DNA from: CAUZIB01 sp963663925
GTDB taxonomy: Bacteria > Acidobacteriota > Vicinamibacteria > Vicinamibacterales > UBA8438
Direction: 5' to 3'
DNA: 64,000 bases
Assembly: GCA_965237405.1 (NCBI GenBank)
Contig: OZ250139.1
Location: 3,844,001 to 3,908,000 of the forward strand
The translations under genes were made by a program, and so were the position numbers. Each line of letters starts with the position of its first letter. Position 1 is the first letter of the stretch. Under the pieces are notes generated by a model, which had not been told where the DNA came from, ran no database searches, and worked only from the letters and a program-made list of their open reading frames with translations. This document shows positions 8,017-17,610 of this stretch, piece by piece.

Positions 8017-8748
8017 GTGTCCTTGCTCTCGGTCACAATTGGCCTAAGCGTCGCGGGGAGCTTGGGTGGTCTTGTCCTGGCGTCGCTGCTCTTGCTGCTT
8101 CCGGACACGGTGCGGCATCGGTTAGTTCCGTCGCTCATCAGTTACGCCGTCGGAACGCTGCTGGGTGTAGCGCTGCTAGCGCTCCTGCCTGAGGCCCTCG
8201 ACCTGCTTGAGTCAACCCTCGTTTTCGGCACGCTGCTCGCCGGCATTCTGGGCTTCTTTATATTGGAGAAGCTCATGATCTGGCGACACTGCCACGAAGA
8301 CGACTGCACGGCCCACGACCACAGTGCCGCACTAATCCTCGTCGGCGGCGCTGTCCACAACTTCGCGGACGGATGCGTCATTGGCGCGGCGGTCCTCTCG
8401 TCTCTGCCACTTGGTATGAGTACGGCCATGGCGGTCGCGGCCCACCAGATCCCACAGGAAATTGGAGACTTCGCCATCCTACTCGCCGCGGGCTACTCCA
8501 AGCGTCGGGCGCTCGCCGTCAACGGGCTCGTGGCAACCGCGGGCATCCTCGGCGCTATTACGATCTACACCGCCGCCGGTTGGGTGCCACACGTGCTGCC
8601 ATACATACTGGCCTTCGCCGCTGGAAGCTTCCTGTATGTAGCGATGGCCGATCTGATCCCGGGTCTCCACCGCGGCACGATAGAAGTGGGCGCACTGCGC
8701 CAGGTCGTACTTATCGCCGCTGGTGTCGCGACCGTCCTCGCGCTTTGA
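8017..8748 (+). CDS. ZIP-family metal transporter
   Basis: The predicted 243-residue inner-membrane protein would import divalent cations such as Zn2+ or Fe2+. The GTG start at 8017 opens directly into the first membrane helix (SLLSVTIGLSVAGSLGGLVL); about eight helices follow. The metal-path signatures are clear: HNFADGCVIGAAV in helix IV and AAHQIPQEIGDFAILL in helix V, both hallmark ZIP motifs. A His/Asp-rich cytoplasmic loop (WRHCHEDDCTAHDHSA) lies between the third and fourth helices and probably binds metal. The upstream open frame extends 33 codons but is arginine/threonine-rich and unlikely to be translated. Confidence 0.9.
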   Translation: MSLLSVTIGLSVAGSLGGLVLASLLLLLPDTVRHRLVPSLISYAVGTLLGVALLALLPEALDLLESTLVFGTLLAGILGFFILEKLMIWRHCHEDDCTAHDHSAALILVGGAVHNFADGCVIGAAVLSSLPLGMSTAMAVAAHQIPQEIGDFAILLAAGYSKRRALAVNGLVATAGILGAITIYTAAGWVPHVLPYILAFAAGSFLYVAMADLIPGLHRGTIEVGALRQVVLIAAGVATVLAL

Positions 8749-8907
8749 CCCTCAGCGAAGATAGTCACCTGGAAGCACCGCCAAGACTCCAGGCAGACCG
8801 TTGGATTCACCCTGGCAACGTTGGCATATGTCTTATTGCTTTCCCCAGTTGTAGCCTGCTGCCATGGCGGCGAGAATGAGCGGACTAGCGAGCTCGCGCG
8901 TAAGATT

Positions 8908-10731
8908 ATGGTTAGATGTGTGAGACTGTCTCAAGAAGATCTGTTGAGAATTGACGTCGCGCTGCTCCTCATGCCATTGGTCGCGGCAGCACTGCTCGCG
9001 CAGACTCGGACCCCTGGCCAAGACTTCGGTCAGGTTTAGCCACCCCGCGACACACCAGCGCAACCCGTTGAGGTTCAATCCGCTACGCAGACATCCGCAC
9101 TCATAGGGCGGGTTGTAAACGGCAGGACGGGACGTTCAACGCACACGAGTGGTCGCCATGCCGCGGGATGGAGACAACCGCGGAGTCGCCGTATTTACCG
9201 ACCAAAGTGATCAATTCATCGTGACGGGCCTCTCTCTAGGCCACTACACCGTGGAGATGTCCAAGCCTGGATTTGTCAGCCTCGCCTACGGCCAGCGGCG
9301 ACCACGACAGCCGGCAACGCCCATCGAGCTTAGCGAGGGAGAGTCACTCCGATGGATTGACGTAGTACTGCCGCCCGGCGGCGGCGTCACCGGCCGAGTC
9401 GTGGACGAAAACGGTGCACCGCTGCCGCTGACTACGATCCAAGTGTTCCGTCATGTATACCGGTAAGGACAACGACAGCTTGTTCAGGGCGGACGTAACC
9501 GTACCGATGACCGCGGTCACTATCGGATCTTTGGCCTAGAATCGGGACGGTACTACGTCAACGCCACAGTTCCACAACAGCTATCGGCATCTTGGGGCGC
9601 GCAATTCTCGCCGGTATTCCAACGACCCGATCCGGTACCAGCCCCAATATCAAGTCAGAAACGCTGGGCTACGCACCCACCTACTACCCAGGCGTGACAA
9701 CCCTAGCCGAGGCTGTGTTGGTAGACGTGACGTTGGGTGCCGAGGCCGGTGGCGTCGACTTCGCGGCACGCCTAGTCCCGACTGCAACCGTGAGCGGAAT
9801 AGTCTTTGGATCCGACGGAAGGCCTGCCACAGGTGCGCAGGTCATGCTAATACCCAGCAGCGGCATCGTCGCACGGAACGCCACGATGGGCGCGTGCCTT
9901 CAGGCCAACGGAGGCTTCGAGATCTCAGACGTCCCCCCTCCGGGGGGGGGGGGGGGGCAATACACCATTCAGGCAGTGACCCGCGGTTACCGAAGCGGCC
10001 GCGATCGCTTTGCCGGTGCGTCACTGTTCGCGACTCATCCGATTTCGGTCGACGGATCCGATGTGACCGACGTCATGCTGGTGCTCCAGTCTGGTGCCAC
10101 CATAGAGGGTCGCCTCGTTCTCGAGACGGGCGCTCAGAAACCACCCTTCACCCTCTCACGCGTGCGGGTTACTGCCAGCACCGTCGATGATGCCCCCTGC
10201 TCATCGACCCCGAGGCACGGATCTCCGATGACGCTACGTTTCGAGCTCGTCAACGTGTCGAACGGTCGGCGACTGCTGCGCACCCGTAACGTGCCCCCTG
10301 GATGGATGCTCAAAGCGGTCTATCTGGACGGGCAAGACGTGATCGACACTCCACTGGATTTTGGCGGCGTCGCGCGGATCGACGATGTGCAGCTTGTACT
10401 CACGGACCAGATTACGCGCCTAACGGGCAGCGGCCGTGATCCTCAGGACGCGCCGTTAAAAGAGTTCACGGTCGTCGCATTCCCGGCCGATGATCGACAC
10501 TGGCAACCGCAGTCACGCTACGTCAAGGCCGCTCGTCCTGACCAGAACGCAAGCTACCAGATAGAGGGGCTTCCGCGGGGAAACTATCTCCTGGCCGCCG
10601 TTGACGTGGTCCAAGAAGGCGAGTGGTTCGACCCCAGCTTCCTCCGTCAGTTACGCGACGAGGCGGTTCGCGTCTGGTTGAACGAAGTCACTTCGACCGA
10701 GCTTGACCTTACGCTAGAAGCTCAACCCTAA
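8908..10731 (+). pseudogene. Decayed exported carboxypeptidase-regulatory-like protein
   Basis: Piecing frames together gives one ancestral exported protein. It has a signal peptide (IDVALLLMPLVAAALLAQ), then TSALIGRVVNGRTGR, RVVAMPRDGDNRG, FIVTGLSLGHYTVEMSKPGF, GGGVTGRVVDENGAPLPLTT, RGHYRIFGLESGRYYVNA and a long C-terminal part. The repeated 'G-R-V-V-x-(D/N)-G' Ig-like units are typical of carboxypeptidase-regulatory-like domains. The frame is broken by TAG at 9037-9039, a shift near 9129, TAA at 9464-9466 and another shift near 9590. The 3' piece (about 9592-10731, 379 codons) stays open. A G16 tract lies within it. Several independent lesions argue for a true pseudogene and against one assembly error. 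Confidence 0.85.
9942..9957 (+). repeat. G16 homopolymer tract
   Basis: Sixteen consecutive G residues follow CCCCCCTCC, inside the remaining open 3' part of the decayed regulatory-domain gene, where they encode a Pro-Gly run. Such a tract is highly slippage-prone and its true length is uncertain. Confidence 0.9.
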
Positions 10732-10783
10732 ACGCGTCACTAGACGAGGGCGGCGGAAACCCCGATGTACAATCCTCAGCCCA

Positions 10784-13468
10784 ATGCCTTCGGCGTTCAC
10801 TCCACAGCGTCTGTTTCTGATCGACGGAAGCTCGCAGATGTATCGAGCCTATCATGCCATCCGTGAGCTGACTGGGCCGGACGGGAACTCAACGAACGCA
10901 GTTTACGGCTTCGTGACGATGCTCCGCAAGCTCATTACGGACCATCAGCCTGAGCTTATCGCCGCAGCGTTTGATCTTCGTGGCCCGACCTTCCGGTCGG
11001 AGCTCGCGGCCGACTACAAGGCCAACCGAGCACCGATGCCCCCCGACCTCATCGAACAGGTTCCGCTCGTTCACGAAGCCTGCGTGGCGATGGGCGTTCC
11101 CGCGGTCACGGCCGAAGCATTCGAGGCCGACGACGTGATCGGGACCCTGACAAAACGCGCTGCTGACGAGGGTCTCGACGTAGTCATCGTGACCGGTGAC
11201 AAGGATTTCTTCCAGCTGGTCGGGGGACCAGTTCGTGTCTTCAACCCACGCGATCCAGAAACCTGGTACGACACGACCGGCGTCACAGAGAAGATGGGCG
11301 TCGAACCATCCCAAATCGTCGACCTTTTGTCGCTCATGGGCGACGCCGTCGACAACATCAAGGGTGTCCCGGGTATTGGAGAAAAGGGTGCTCGCGAGTT
11401 GATCAGCACGTTCGGATCGCTTGACCGCTTGCTCGAACGAGCCGACGAAGTAACACAACGCCGGTACCGTACCGCCCTCCTCGCAAACGTAGACGCCGCG
11501 AGGCAAAGTAGAGCACTGCTGGAAATTAACACCGATGCTCCAGTTCCTTTCGAGCCTGAGACGCTGCGGTACCGTGGACCCGACCGTGACCGATGCTTCT
11601 CGCTGTTCTCGCGGCTGGGCTTTCGAACCCTCGTAGCCGAATACGCACCAACCGCGTCTACCGTCACACGCAATTACGCGATCGTTCGGACACTCTCCGA
11701 ACTCCGGTCGATCGTCGAAACCATCCAGTCAAAGCGCAGGTGCGGAATGCACGTGCTATCAGACTCGGCTGACTCCATGCGTATGACGCTTACTGGAATT
11801 GCACTTTCCACCGAACCACGACACGCGCACTACGTACCTCTGGGACACCAAGCACTGGATAACGACGCCGTGATCGACACTGCCGAGGCACTGACCGTCC
11901 TTCGCCCGATGATCGCCGATCCGACGATTCGCAAGATCGGGCACAACGTCAAGGCTGACATGCTGGCGTTAATACACCAGGACATCGCGTTCGACGGAAT
12001 TGACAGCGACACGATGCTCATGAGCTACCTCCTGGACTCGACCCGTCCTGCCCATCGCTTCGATGATTTGGTATTGGAACACGTTGGCTACCGCCCAATA
12101 TCCACCGAGGATGTCATCGGCAAGGGCGCCAAGGCGCTGGCATTTACCGACCTGCCAGCGGTCAATCTCGTTGACTATGCCGGCGAACGCGCGGATCTAG
12201 CGCTCCAATTGTTCGATCAGTTGCGACTAAAGCTCCAAGAAGTCCGGCTCACGTCACTTTACGACGAGCTCGAACGACCACTGATACCGGTCCTGGTCAC
12301 TCTTGAGCACACAGGTGTTCGTATTGATGCCGATGCACTAGGCGCGATGTCGTCACGAGTCGGGGCCGAACTCAGTGAACGCCAACAAGAGATCTACGCG
12401 CTGGCGGGTGTGGAGTTCAACATCAACTCGCCCAAGCAGCTGTCCGAGGTACTGTTCGATCGGCTCGAGCTTCCGACAATCAAGCGAACGGGCAAGACAC
12501 GAGTCGCATCAACATCAGTTCAAGTCCTTGAGGAGCTCGCGCTGGTTCACGACCTTCCACAAAAGGTGTTGGAGTGGCGAAGCCTGCAGAAGCTCAAAGG
12601 CACGTATCTCGACGCATTGCCCCAACTCATCAACTCGCACACGGGACGTATCCACACCTCATTCAACCAAGCTGTCACGGCCACCGGCCGATTGAGCAGT
12701 AGCAATCCCAACCTGCAGAACATTCCAATCCGAACCGAGTTAGGACGAGACATCCGGCGCGCGTTCGTCGCGGCGCCGAATTGCCTCTTGATCTCAGCTG
12801 ACTACTCGCAGATCGAGCTGAGGGTGCTGGCTCATCTCTCGGGTGACGAAACGCTCATCGAGGCGTTCAAACGTGGCGATGACATCCATGACCAGACCGC
12901 CAGCAAGGTGTTTGGTCCAAACAGTGGACTGGACCCGTACGAGCTGCGCCGCCGCGCCAAAATCGTCAATTACGCTCTGCTTTACGGCAAGACCGCGTTC
13001 ACACTCGCTCGAGATATCGGCGTTTCGCAGCAGGCCGCTCAAGCCTTTATCAATGCGTACTTCGCGGGTTTCCCAGGGGTTCGGGCTTACACCAGTGACG
13101 TTGTCGACCGCGCCCGAAAAACCGGAGTCGTCACCACCATGTTCGGACGGCGCCGACTCGTGCCTGAGCTGACGAGCCACAACGGTCAGGTGCGGGCAGC
13201 CACCGAGCGGGCCACCGTGAACATGCCGATCCAGGGAACGGCCGCCGATATCCTCAAGCGCGCCATGATCGATATCCATGCCGCCCTACCGGCTAGTGCC
13301 GCGATGATCTTGACCGTACATGACGAGTTGGTGTTCGAGGTCAGCGAGGATCAGGCAGATTCGACAGCCGAGTTCGTACGCAAGCGCATGGAACGGGCCG
13401 CGACGCTAGCGGTACCCCTGACGGTGGACATCGGCATCGGAAAGAACTGGAAAGAGGCCAAGGCCTGA
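10784..13468 (+). CDS. polA: DNA polymerase I
   Basis: 894 residues with three domains. The N-terminal 5' nuclease (about 1-290) shows FEADDVIG, VTGDKDFFQL and the helix-hairpin-helix GVPGIGEKGA. A 3'-5' exonuclease-like domain follows (about 300-480), then the family A polymerase (about 500-894) with motif A ISADYSQIELR (catalytic Asp673), motif B RRAKIVNYALLYG and motif C TVHDELVFE. In the middle domain the E. coli Asp355/Glu357 region (FDTET) reads GMHVLSDSAD, and the position of Asp501 reads Arg469 in YAGERAD. Only Asp424 has an equivalent (Asp392, NVKADMLAL). Proofreading is therefore probably lost, as in Taq-type enzymes. It sits 25 bases upstream of pcnB, likely co-transcribed. Confidence 0.97.
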   Translation: MPSAFTPQRLFLIDGSSQMYRAYHAIRELTGPDGNSTNAVYGFVTMLRKLITDHQPELIAAAFDLRGPTFRSELAADYKANRAPMPPDLIEQVPLVHEACVAMGVPAVTAEAFEADDVIGTLTKRAADEGLDVVIVTGDKDFFQLVGGPVRVFNPRDPETWYDTTGVTEKMGVEPSQIVDLLSLMGDAVDNIKGVPGIGEKGARELISTFGSLDRLLERADEVTQRRYRTALLANVDAARQSRALLEINTDAPVPFEPETLRYRGPDRDRCFSLFSRLGFRTLVAEYAPTASTVTRNYAIVRTLSELRSIVETIQSKRRCGMHVLSDSADSMRMTLTGIALSTEPRHAHYVPLGHQALDNDAVIDTAEALTVLRPMIADPTIRKIGHNVKADMLALIHQDIAFDGIDSDTMLMSYLLDSTRPAHRFDDLVLEHVGYRPISTEDVIGKGAKALAFTDLPAVNLVDYAGERADLALQLFDQLRLKLQEVRLTSLYDELERPLIPVLVTLEHTGVRIDADALGAMSSRVGAELSERQQEIYALAGVEFNINSPKQLSEVLFDRLELPTIKRTGKTRVASTSVQVLEELALVHDLPQKVLEWRSLQKLKGTYLDALPQLINSHTGRIHTSFNQAVTATGRLSSSNPNLQNIPIRTELGRDIRRAFVAAPNCLLISADYSQIELRVLAHLSGDETLIEAFKRGDDIHDQTASKVFGPNSGLDPYELRRRAKIVNYALLYGKTAFTLARDIGVSQQAAQAFINAYFAGFPGVRAYTSDVVDRARKTGVVTTMFGRRRLVPELTSHNGQVRAATERATVNMPIQGTAADILKRAMIDIHAALPASAAMILTVHDELVFEVSEDQADSTAEFVRKRMERAATLAVPLTVDIGIGKNWKEAKA

Positions 13469-13493
13469 GGGTCGCCTACCGTATAATCCGGTA

Positions 13494-14768
13494 TTGGTTG
13501 CACCGACCATCGTTTCACGCGACGACCACTGCATCTCGCGGGATCTGATCGACCCTGACGCACTCAAGGTCCTGTATCGTCTCCGTAAGTTCAAATACGA
13601 CGCGTACTTAGTAGGCGGAAGTGTTCGAGACCTACTTCTAGGTCGCGTCCCAAAAGACTTCGATATCGGAACATCGGCGCGTCCGAACGAAGTCAAGCGG
13701 ATCTTCCGGAACTGCTGGATTATCGGCAGGCGCTTTCGCCTAGCACACGTGAAGTTCGGGCCCAAGACGATTGAAGTCGCAACGTTCAGGCGTCAGGTGA
13801 CGACGAGCGAAGCAGAAGCCGGAAGGCCGCCGACCGACCGACCAAACCAACCAACTGCTCGGGACGAGAAGCGGTCGACCGACGGACGGACCCGTCCTCC
13901 GATTCGCCACGACAACACGTTCGGGACGGCCGAAGAAGACGCGTTCCGACGAGACTTCACGATCAACGCACTGTTCTACGACATTGCAACCTTCTCCGTC
14001 ATCGATTACGTGGGTGGTATGGCCGACCTGAACGCACGCGTCGTTCGGTCCATCGGTGATTCGAATGAACGGTTTGTCGAAGACCCTGTCCGGATGATCC
14101 GCGCCCTCACTATCGCCGTACGTCTGGGTTTCGAACTCGACCCTCCGGTCCAGCGAGCGATTCGCCGTCACCGGCGTGAGATTAACAACGCCGCTCCCGC
14201 TCGGCTTATCGAAGAACTCTACAAAATTCTACGCAGTGGATGTGCAGCGGCGACATTTCGAACACTGTCGGAAACCGGACTGCTCATGTCGCTGGCGCCC
14301 GAAGTGGAACGAAAGAAATCCGGCGCTCTTTGGCGGTCACTTGAGTTGCTCGACCGCTATCGAGCGACATTCGAGAACACCCCGGACTCGCTGACGAACT
14401 CGATCCTCCTTGGAAGCCTGGTACAACCGGTCCAGCCACTCGACCTGACGCCGCGCCGCCGCGACGACAAGCGACCGATCGACGTATCGATCGGAGAACT
14501 ACCGGTGGCCCGTCGCGACGTCGAACGCCTAAGGCAGGCGCTCCAGATCCAGCCTCGTCTTCAGGACCCCGAGCTGGGACCAAAGGCACAACGTGCGGTC
14601 ATCCACCGAGGGGCCTTCGAGGACGCGTTAACGTGGCTGGACGTTCACGGAGAAGACTCCGAATCACTTGAGCGCTGGCGAGCACTCGTGACCAACGAGG
14701 GTCCACGGGAGGCGCGGCGGCGGCGGCGATCGCGAGGACGGCGCAAGCGGTCACACCCGGATGCCTAG
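13494..14768 (+). CDS. pcnB: Poly(A) polymerase / CCA-adding nucleotidyltransferase family, PcnB-like
   Basis: The protein adds 3' A residues to RNA (promoting decay) or acts as a tRNA nucleotidyltransferase. The class II nucleotidyltransferase head is clear: YLVGGSVRDLLLG (residues 39-50), the metal-binding KDFDIGTSA, then FRNCWIIGRRFRLAHVKFG. This last run closely resembles E. coli PcnB, favouring poly(A) polymerase. RRDFTINALFYDI and the RNA-binding DPVRMIRALTIAVRLGFEL follow. A hydrophilic insertion (about residues 103-140) splits the head. The tail (EARRRRRSRGRRKRSHPDA) is extremely basic, typical of PcnB RNA-binding tails. The start is TTG at 13494. It lies downstream of polA with a 25-base gap. 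Confidence 0.9.
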   Translation: MVAPTIVSRDDHCISRDLIDPDALKVLYRLRKFKYDAYLVGGSVRDLLLGRVPKDFDIGTSARPNEVKRIFRNCWIIGRRFRLAHVKFGPKTIEVATFRRQVTTSEAEAGRPPTDRPNQPTARDEKRSTDGRTRPPIRHDNTFGTAEEDAFRRDFTINALFYDIATFSVIDYVGGMADLNARVVRSIGDSNERFVEDPVRMIRALTIAVRLGFELDPPVQRAIRRHRREINNAAPARLIEELYKILRSGCAAATFRTLSETGLLMSLAPEVERKKSGALWRSLELLDRYRATFENTPDSLTNSILLGSLVQPVQPLDLTPRRRDDKRPIDVSIGELPVARRDVERLRQALQIQPRLQDPELGPKAQRAVIHRGAFEDALTWLDVHGEDSESLERWRALVTNEGPREARRRRRSRGRRKRSHPDA

Positions 14769-14821
14769 TGGACCGTATCTGCGGCGGAGGAACGAGGAGG
14801 TCGAGGCGTCGGTTCTAACGA

Positions 14822-15649
14822 CTACCACAGGAGCGTGGTGGTCGCGTTGACGAACGATAGGCCGATTCCAACGACGGTCACCGCGATCAGTAGCAGAGCG
14901 GTGATGATCACGCCAGTGCTCTCACGCTGATCGTCGCTCAGACCCATCAACTGCGCCGCGACCCAGCCGCCAGCAAAGCCCCCGCCGTGCGCCCAGTTGT
15001 TCACACCTGGCATGACGAACCCAAAGATGCCGATCATGATCACGTATCCCCACAGCTGTTGAGTCATCATCGAGCTACCACGCTTGCGTCCGTAGACGAT
15101 TAGTGCCGCCATCAGCCCGAAGATCGCCCCCGAGGCGCCGACTGTCTCCACACCCGACATCATGTTCGACACGAGGAAGCCCACCGCGCCGGAGACGTTG
15201 AAGAGCACGAAAGTACGGGCGGGGCCGAACACCTCCGTTGCCGAAGGCCCGAGGATCCGGATCCAGTACATGTTGAAGAAGATGTGGAGCAACCCGCCGT
15301 GAAGATAGATGGCGGTCAACAGCGTCCACCACCAGTCAAGCTCCCAAGCGTACCCACCGGTCATGCCGAGCTGATAGAGCGCGCGTCGACCTGGGGACAG
15401 CAACGAGAGAAATCCCCGGCCTTGGAACAGGGCGTCTGGCTGCAAAAGCAGCCCCGCGGCATAGAGCGTCACGCACGCGCCGAGAATCAGTGCGATCAGA
15501 TCAAACCGAGAGCCGACGACCGACCAGAGCGCCGGCGCCCACCCGAAGAGTCCCGGCCTCCACGCGCCGCAGAACGGACAGCGCTCCTCATTGATGCCGA
15601 CCAAATTATTGCACTGGGTGCAAACGATTGAGCCCTGGGCTTGCCGCAC
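14822..15649 (-). CDS. Rhomboid-family intramembrane serine protease with N-terminal zinc ribbon
   Basis: A 275-residue inner-membrane protease cleaving transmembrane substrates. The N-terminus has a two-knuckle zinc ribbon (Cys10/Cys13 and Cys24/Cys27: CTQC, CPFC), a tethered cytosolic domain. Six or so helices follow. The rhomboid core motifs are present: HGGLLHIFFNMYW (His117, His122, Asn126), catalytic GASGAIFG (Ser173) and the general-base histidine in NNWAHGGGFAGG (His221). All catalytic residues are intact. It is convergent with pcnB and lies just downstream of the desaturase on the same strand (13-base gap). Confidence 0.93.
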   Translation of the reverse strand: MRQAQGSIVCTQCNNLVGINEERCPFCGAWRPGLFGWAPALWSVVGSRFDLIALILGACVTLYAAGLLLQPDALFQGRGFLSLLSPGRRALYQLGMTGGYAWELDWWWTLLTAIYLHGGLLHIFFNMYWIRILGPSATEVFGPARTFVLFNVSGAVGFLVSNMMSGVETVGASGAIFGLMAALIVYGRKRGSSMMTQQLWGYVIMIGIFGFVMPGVNNWAHGGGFAGGWVAAQLMGLSDDQRESTGVIITALLLIAVTVVGIGLSFVNATTTLLW

Positions 15650-15662
15650 GAGCTAGAGCGTA

Positions 15663-16412
15663 CTAGGATTCCTGCGCCTGTAGCCCGGATTCTTCGATGG
15701 TCTTGTAGGGCCGTGCGAGCTTCAGCTTGGTGAGTAACCAGATGACTGGCCATGCAGGATCGAACTCGCTCCACTTAACGCTGAACTTCGGACTGCGCTG
15801 AAAGGCGTGGTGATTATTGTGCAACCCTTCACCGCCAGTGAACAGGGCGATGATCCGGATGTTCGTCGCCGTGTTCTCGAAGTTCTTGTAGCCGTGGTAG
15901 TGACAGAGGCCGTTAATCGACGAGGACAGGACGAAGACGTACACCACACCGTGCACGGCCGCCGCCAGGAGCGCCCAGCCCACGCCGATGATCATCGACA
16001 GCATGGTGATACCGATAATCGGGCCGACGATGCCGTAGCGGAACAGCCGTCGTTCCCACCAGTCGTCGGCGATGTCCCGCGCGTACTTGTCCAGCACATC
16101 TGGTTTCTTGGCCTCACGAACGTAGTGAAAGACGTTCCCCAACTGCACCGACCAGAATCCCTCCAGACGCGGACTGTGCGGATCACCTTCTTCGTCAGTG
16201 AACGCGTGATGCTTTCGATGCACCGCCACCCACTCGCGCGTGATAATCCCGGTGGTAATCCATATCGCGAAACGAAAACCGAGCGCGATCATTGGATGAA
16301 GCACGATAGCTCGATGTGTCGCCGTGCGGTGGAGGTAGATAGTGGTAGAGAGCACCGCCACCTGCATCAATACGAATGCTACGGCCAGAGTAATGCCGAG
16401 AGACATCAACAC
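15663..16412 (-). CDS. Acyl-CoA/fatty-acid desaturase (delta-9 type)
   Basis: A membrane di-iron enzyme introducing double bonds into fatty acyl chains, adjusting membrane fluidity. About 249 residues. The three histidine boxes are present: HRTATH, HRKHHAFTDEEGDPHSP and GLHNNHHAF. Four helices flank them. The open frame extends 83 codons upstream, but a GGAGG six bases before GTG at 16410-16412 supports starting there, giving MLMSLGITLAVAF; ATG 16404-16406 is an alternative. It is shorter than the 300+ residue cyanobacterial/animal enzymes but in range for the bacterial FADS_AdeS group. The gene follows serC on the same strand. Confidence 0.9.
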   Translation of the reverse strand: MLMSLGITLAVAFVLMQVAVLSTTIYLHRTATHRAIVLHPMIALGFRFAIWITTGIITREWVAVHRKHHAFTDEEGDPHSPRLEGFWSVQLGNVFHYVREAKKPDVLDKYARDIADDWWERRLFRYGIVGPIIGITMLSMIIGVGWALLAAAVHGVVYVFVLSSSINGLCHYHGYKNFENTATNIRIIALFTGGEGLHNNHHAFQRSPKFSVKWSEFDPAWPVIWLLTKLKLARPYKTIEESGLQAQES

Positions 16413-16509
16413 CAGTGACCTCCGTTTAATGGGTTGAACGACCACGCATGGCGACAGCCCCGTGAGACGACAAAAAGGCACTTTACTGTAGCATGATTGC
16501 CCAGCGTCG

Positions 16510-17610
16510 TCAGCCCCTAACCCGCTCGAACTCAGACATGAATTGTACGAGCGCGTCAATACCAGCCTCCGGAAACGCGTTATAGATCGACGCTCGCACT
16601 CCTCCCACCGACCGGTGTCCCTTAAGCCCAGCCAACCCCGCGTCATCAGCCTCAGCCACAAACACCGTTTCGAGGTCCGTGCTCGGTAGACGTATCGTGA
16701 CGTTCATTCGGGAGCGGCTCTCGGGCGATGCGGTGCCTCGGTAGAAGCCGCTTCGATCGACCGCGTCATAGAGCACGCCTGCCTTTCGTTCGTTTCGCTC
16801 AGCCATGGCAGTTAATCCCCCATTCGCAATCAACCACTTGGTAACGAGCCCAAGAACGTAAATGGCGAACACCGGAGGGGTATTGTGGAGCGACTTGCTT
16901 TTCGCGTAGGTCGCATAGCGCAGCATTGTCGGAATGACCCGGCCGGACGTCGACGCGCGTTGCACGAGGTCATCCCGAATGATCACGAGGGCCACCCCAG
17001 CCGGACCAAGGTTCTTTTGAGCCCCGCCATACAGAAGCGCGATGCCGTCGCCATCCAGATCGAGCGGCCGGCTGAAGACGTCGGAGGATGCGTCCACGAC
17101 CAGCGGCACGGCACCGGAATCAGGCATCTGGGGCCACTCAGTCCCCACGATCGTGTTATTTGACGTGATGTGCACGTAGGCTGCATTCGCCGCTAGGACG
17201 ATCTCCGACGCCATCGGAATTCTAGCGAATGCGTCAGGCTCGGTCGTCGCGGCCACTCTCACATGGCCGAATAGCGTGGCCTCATCGGCTGCCTTCTTAG
17301 ACCATGCGCCCGTCAGAATATAGTCAGCAGAACCAGCCTTGGGAAAGATGTTCATGGGCACCATGGCAAACTGCTGGTTGGCTCCCCCCTGAACGAAGAG
17401 CACGTGGTAGTCATCGGAGAGGCCAACCAACGATCGGATGTCGGTCTCCACCAACTCGATGATCTCGGCAAACGGCCGTGACCGGTGGCTAATCTCCAGC
17501 ACCGACATGCCCACCCCCGGCAGCGCCATCAGGTTGCGCTGCACCTCCTCCAGTACCGGATCGGGGAGAACAGCTGGTCCAGCGCCAAAATTGAATATGC
17601 GTTCGGTCAT
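16510..17610 (-). CDS. serC: Phosphoserine aminotransferase
   Basis: A PLP enzyme converting 3-phosphohydroxypyruvate plus glutamate to phosphoserine, in serine (and possibly pyridoxine) synthesis. 366 residues, normal for SerC. It shows the N-terminal FNFGAGPAVLPDPVL, the phosphate-binding GGANQQFAMVPMN, the PLP aspartate in VVDASSDVFSRP, the Schiff-base lysine Lys199 in GGAQKNLGPAGV, and the C-terminal KGHRSVGGVRASIYNAFPE. The ATG at 17608-17610 overlaps the TAA of the DUF1015 gene by one base (TAATG), indicating translational coupling. Confidence 0.97.
   Translation of the reverse strand: MTERIFNFGAGPAVLPDPVLEEVQRNLMALPGVGMSVLEISHRSRPFAEIIELVETDIRSLVGLSDDYHVLFVQGGANQQFAMVPMNIFPKAGSADYILTGAWSKKAADEATLFGHVRVAATTEPDAFARIPMASEIVLAANAAYVHITSNNTIVGTEWPQMPDSGAVPLVVDASSDVFSRPLDLDGDGIALLYGGAQKNLGPAGVALVIIRDDLVQRASTSGRVIPTMLRYATYAKSKSLHNTPPVFAIYVLGLVTKWLIANGGLTAMAERNERKAGVLYDAVDRSGFYRGTASPESRSRMNVTIRLPSTDLETVFVAEADDAGLAGLKGHRSVGGVRASIYNAFPEAGIDALVQFMSEFERVRG

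Noticed and set aside
8908..10731. Stop-codon reassignment (TAG/TAA readthrough) explaining the interrupted gene
   Set aside because: Other genes here end normally in TAG and TAA, and frameshifts accompany the stops, so decay is simpler.
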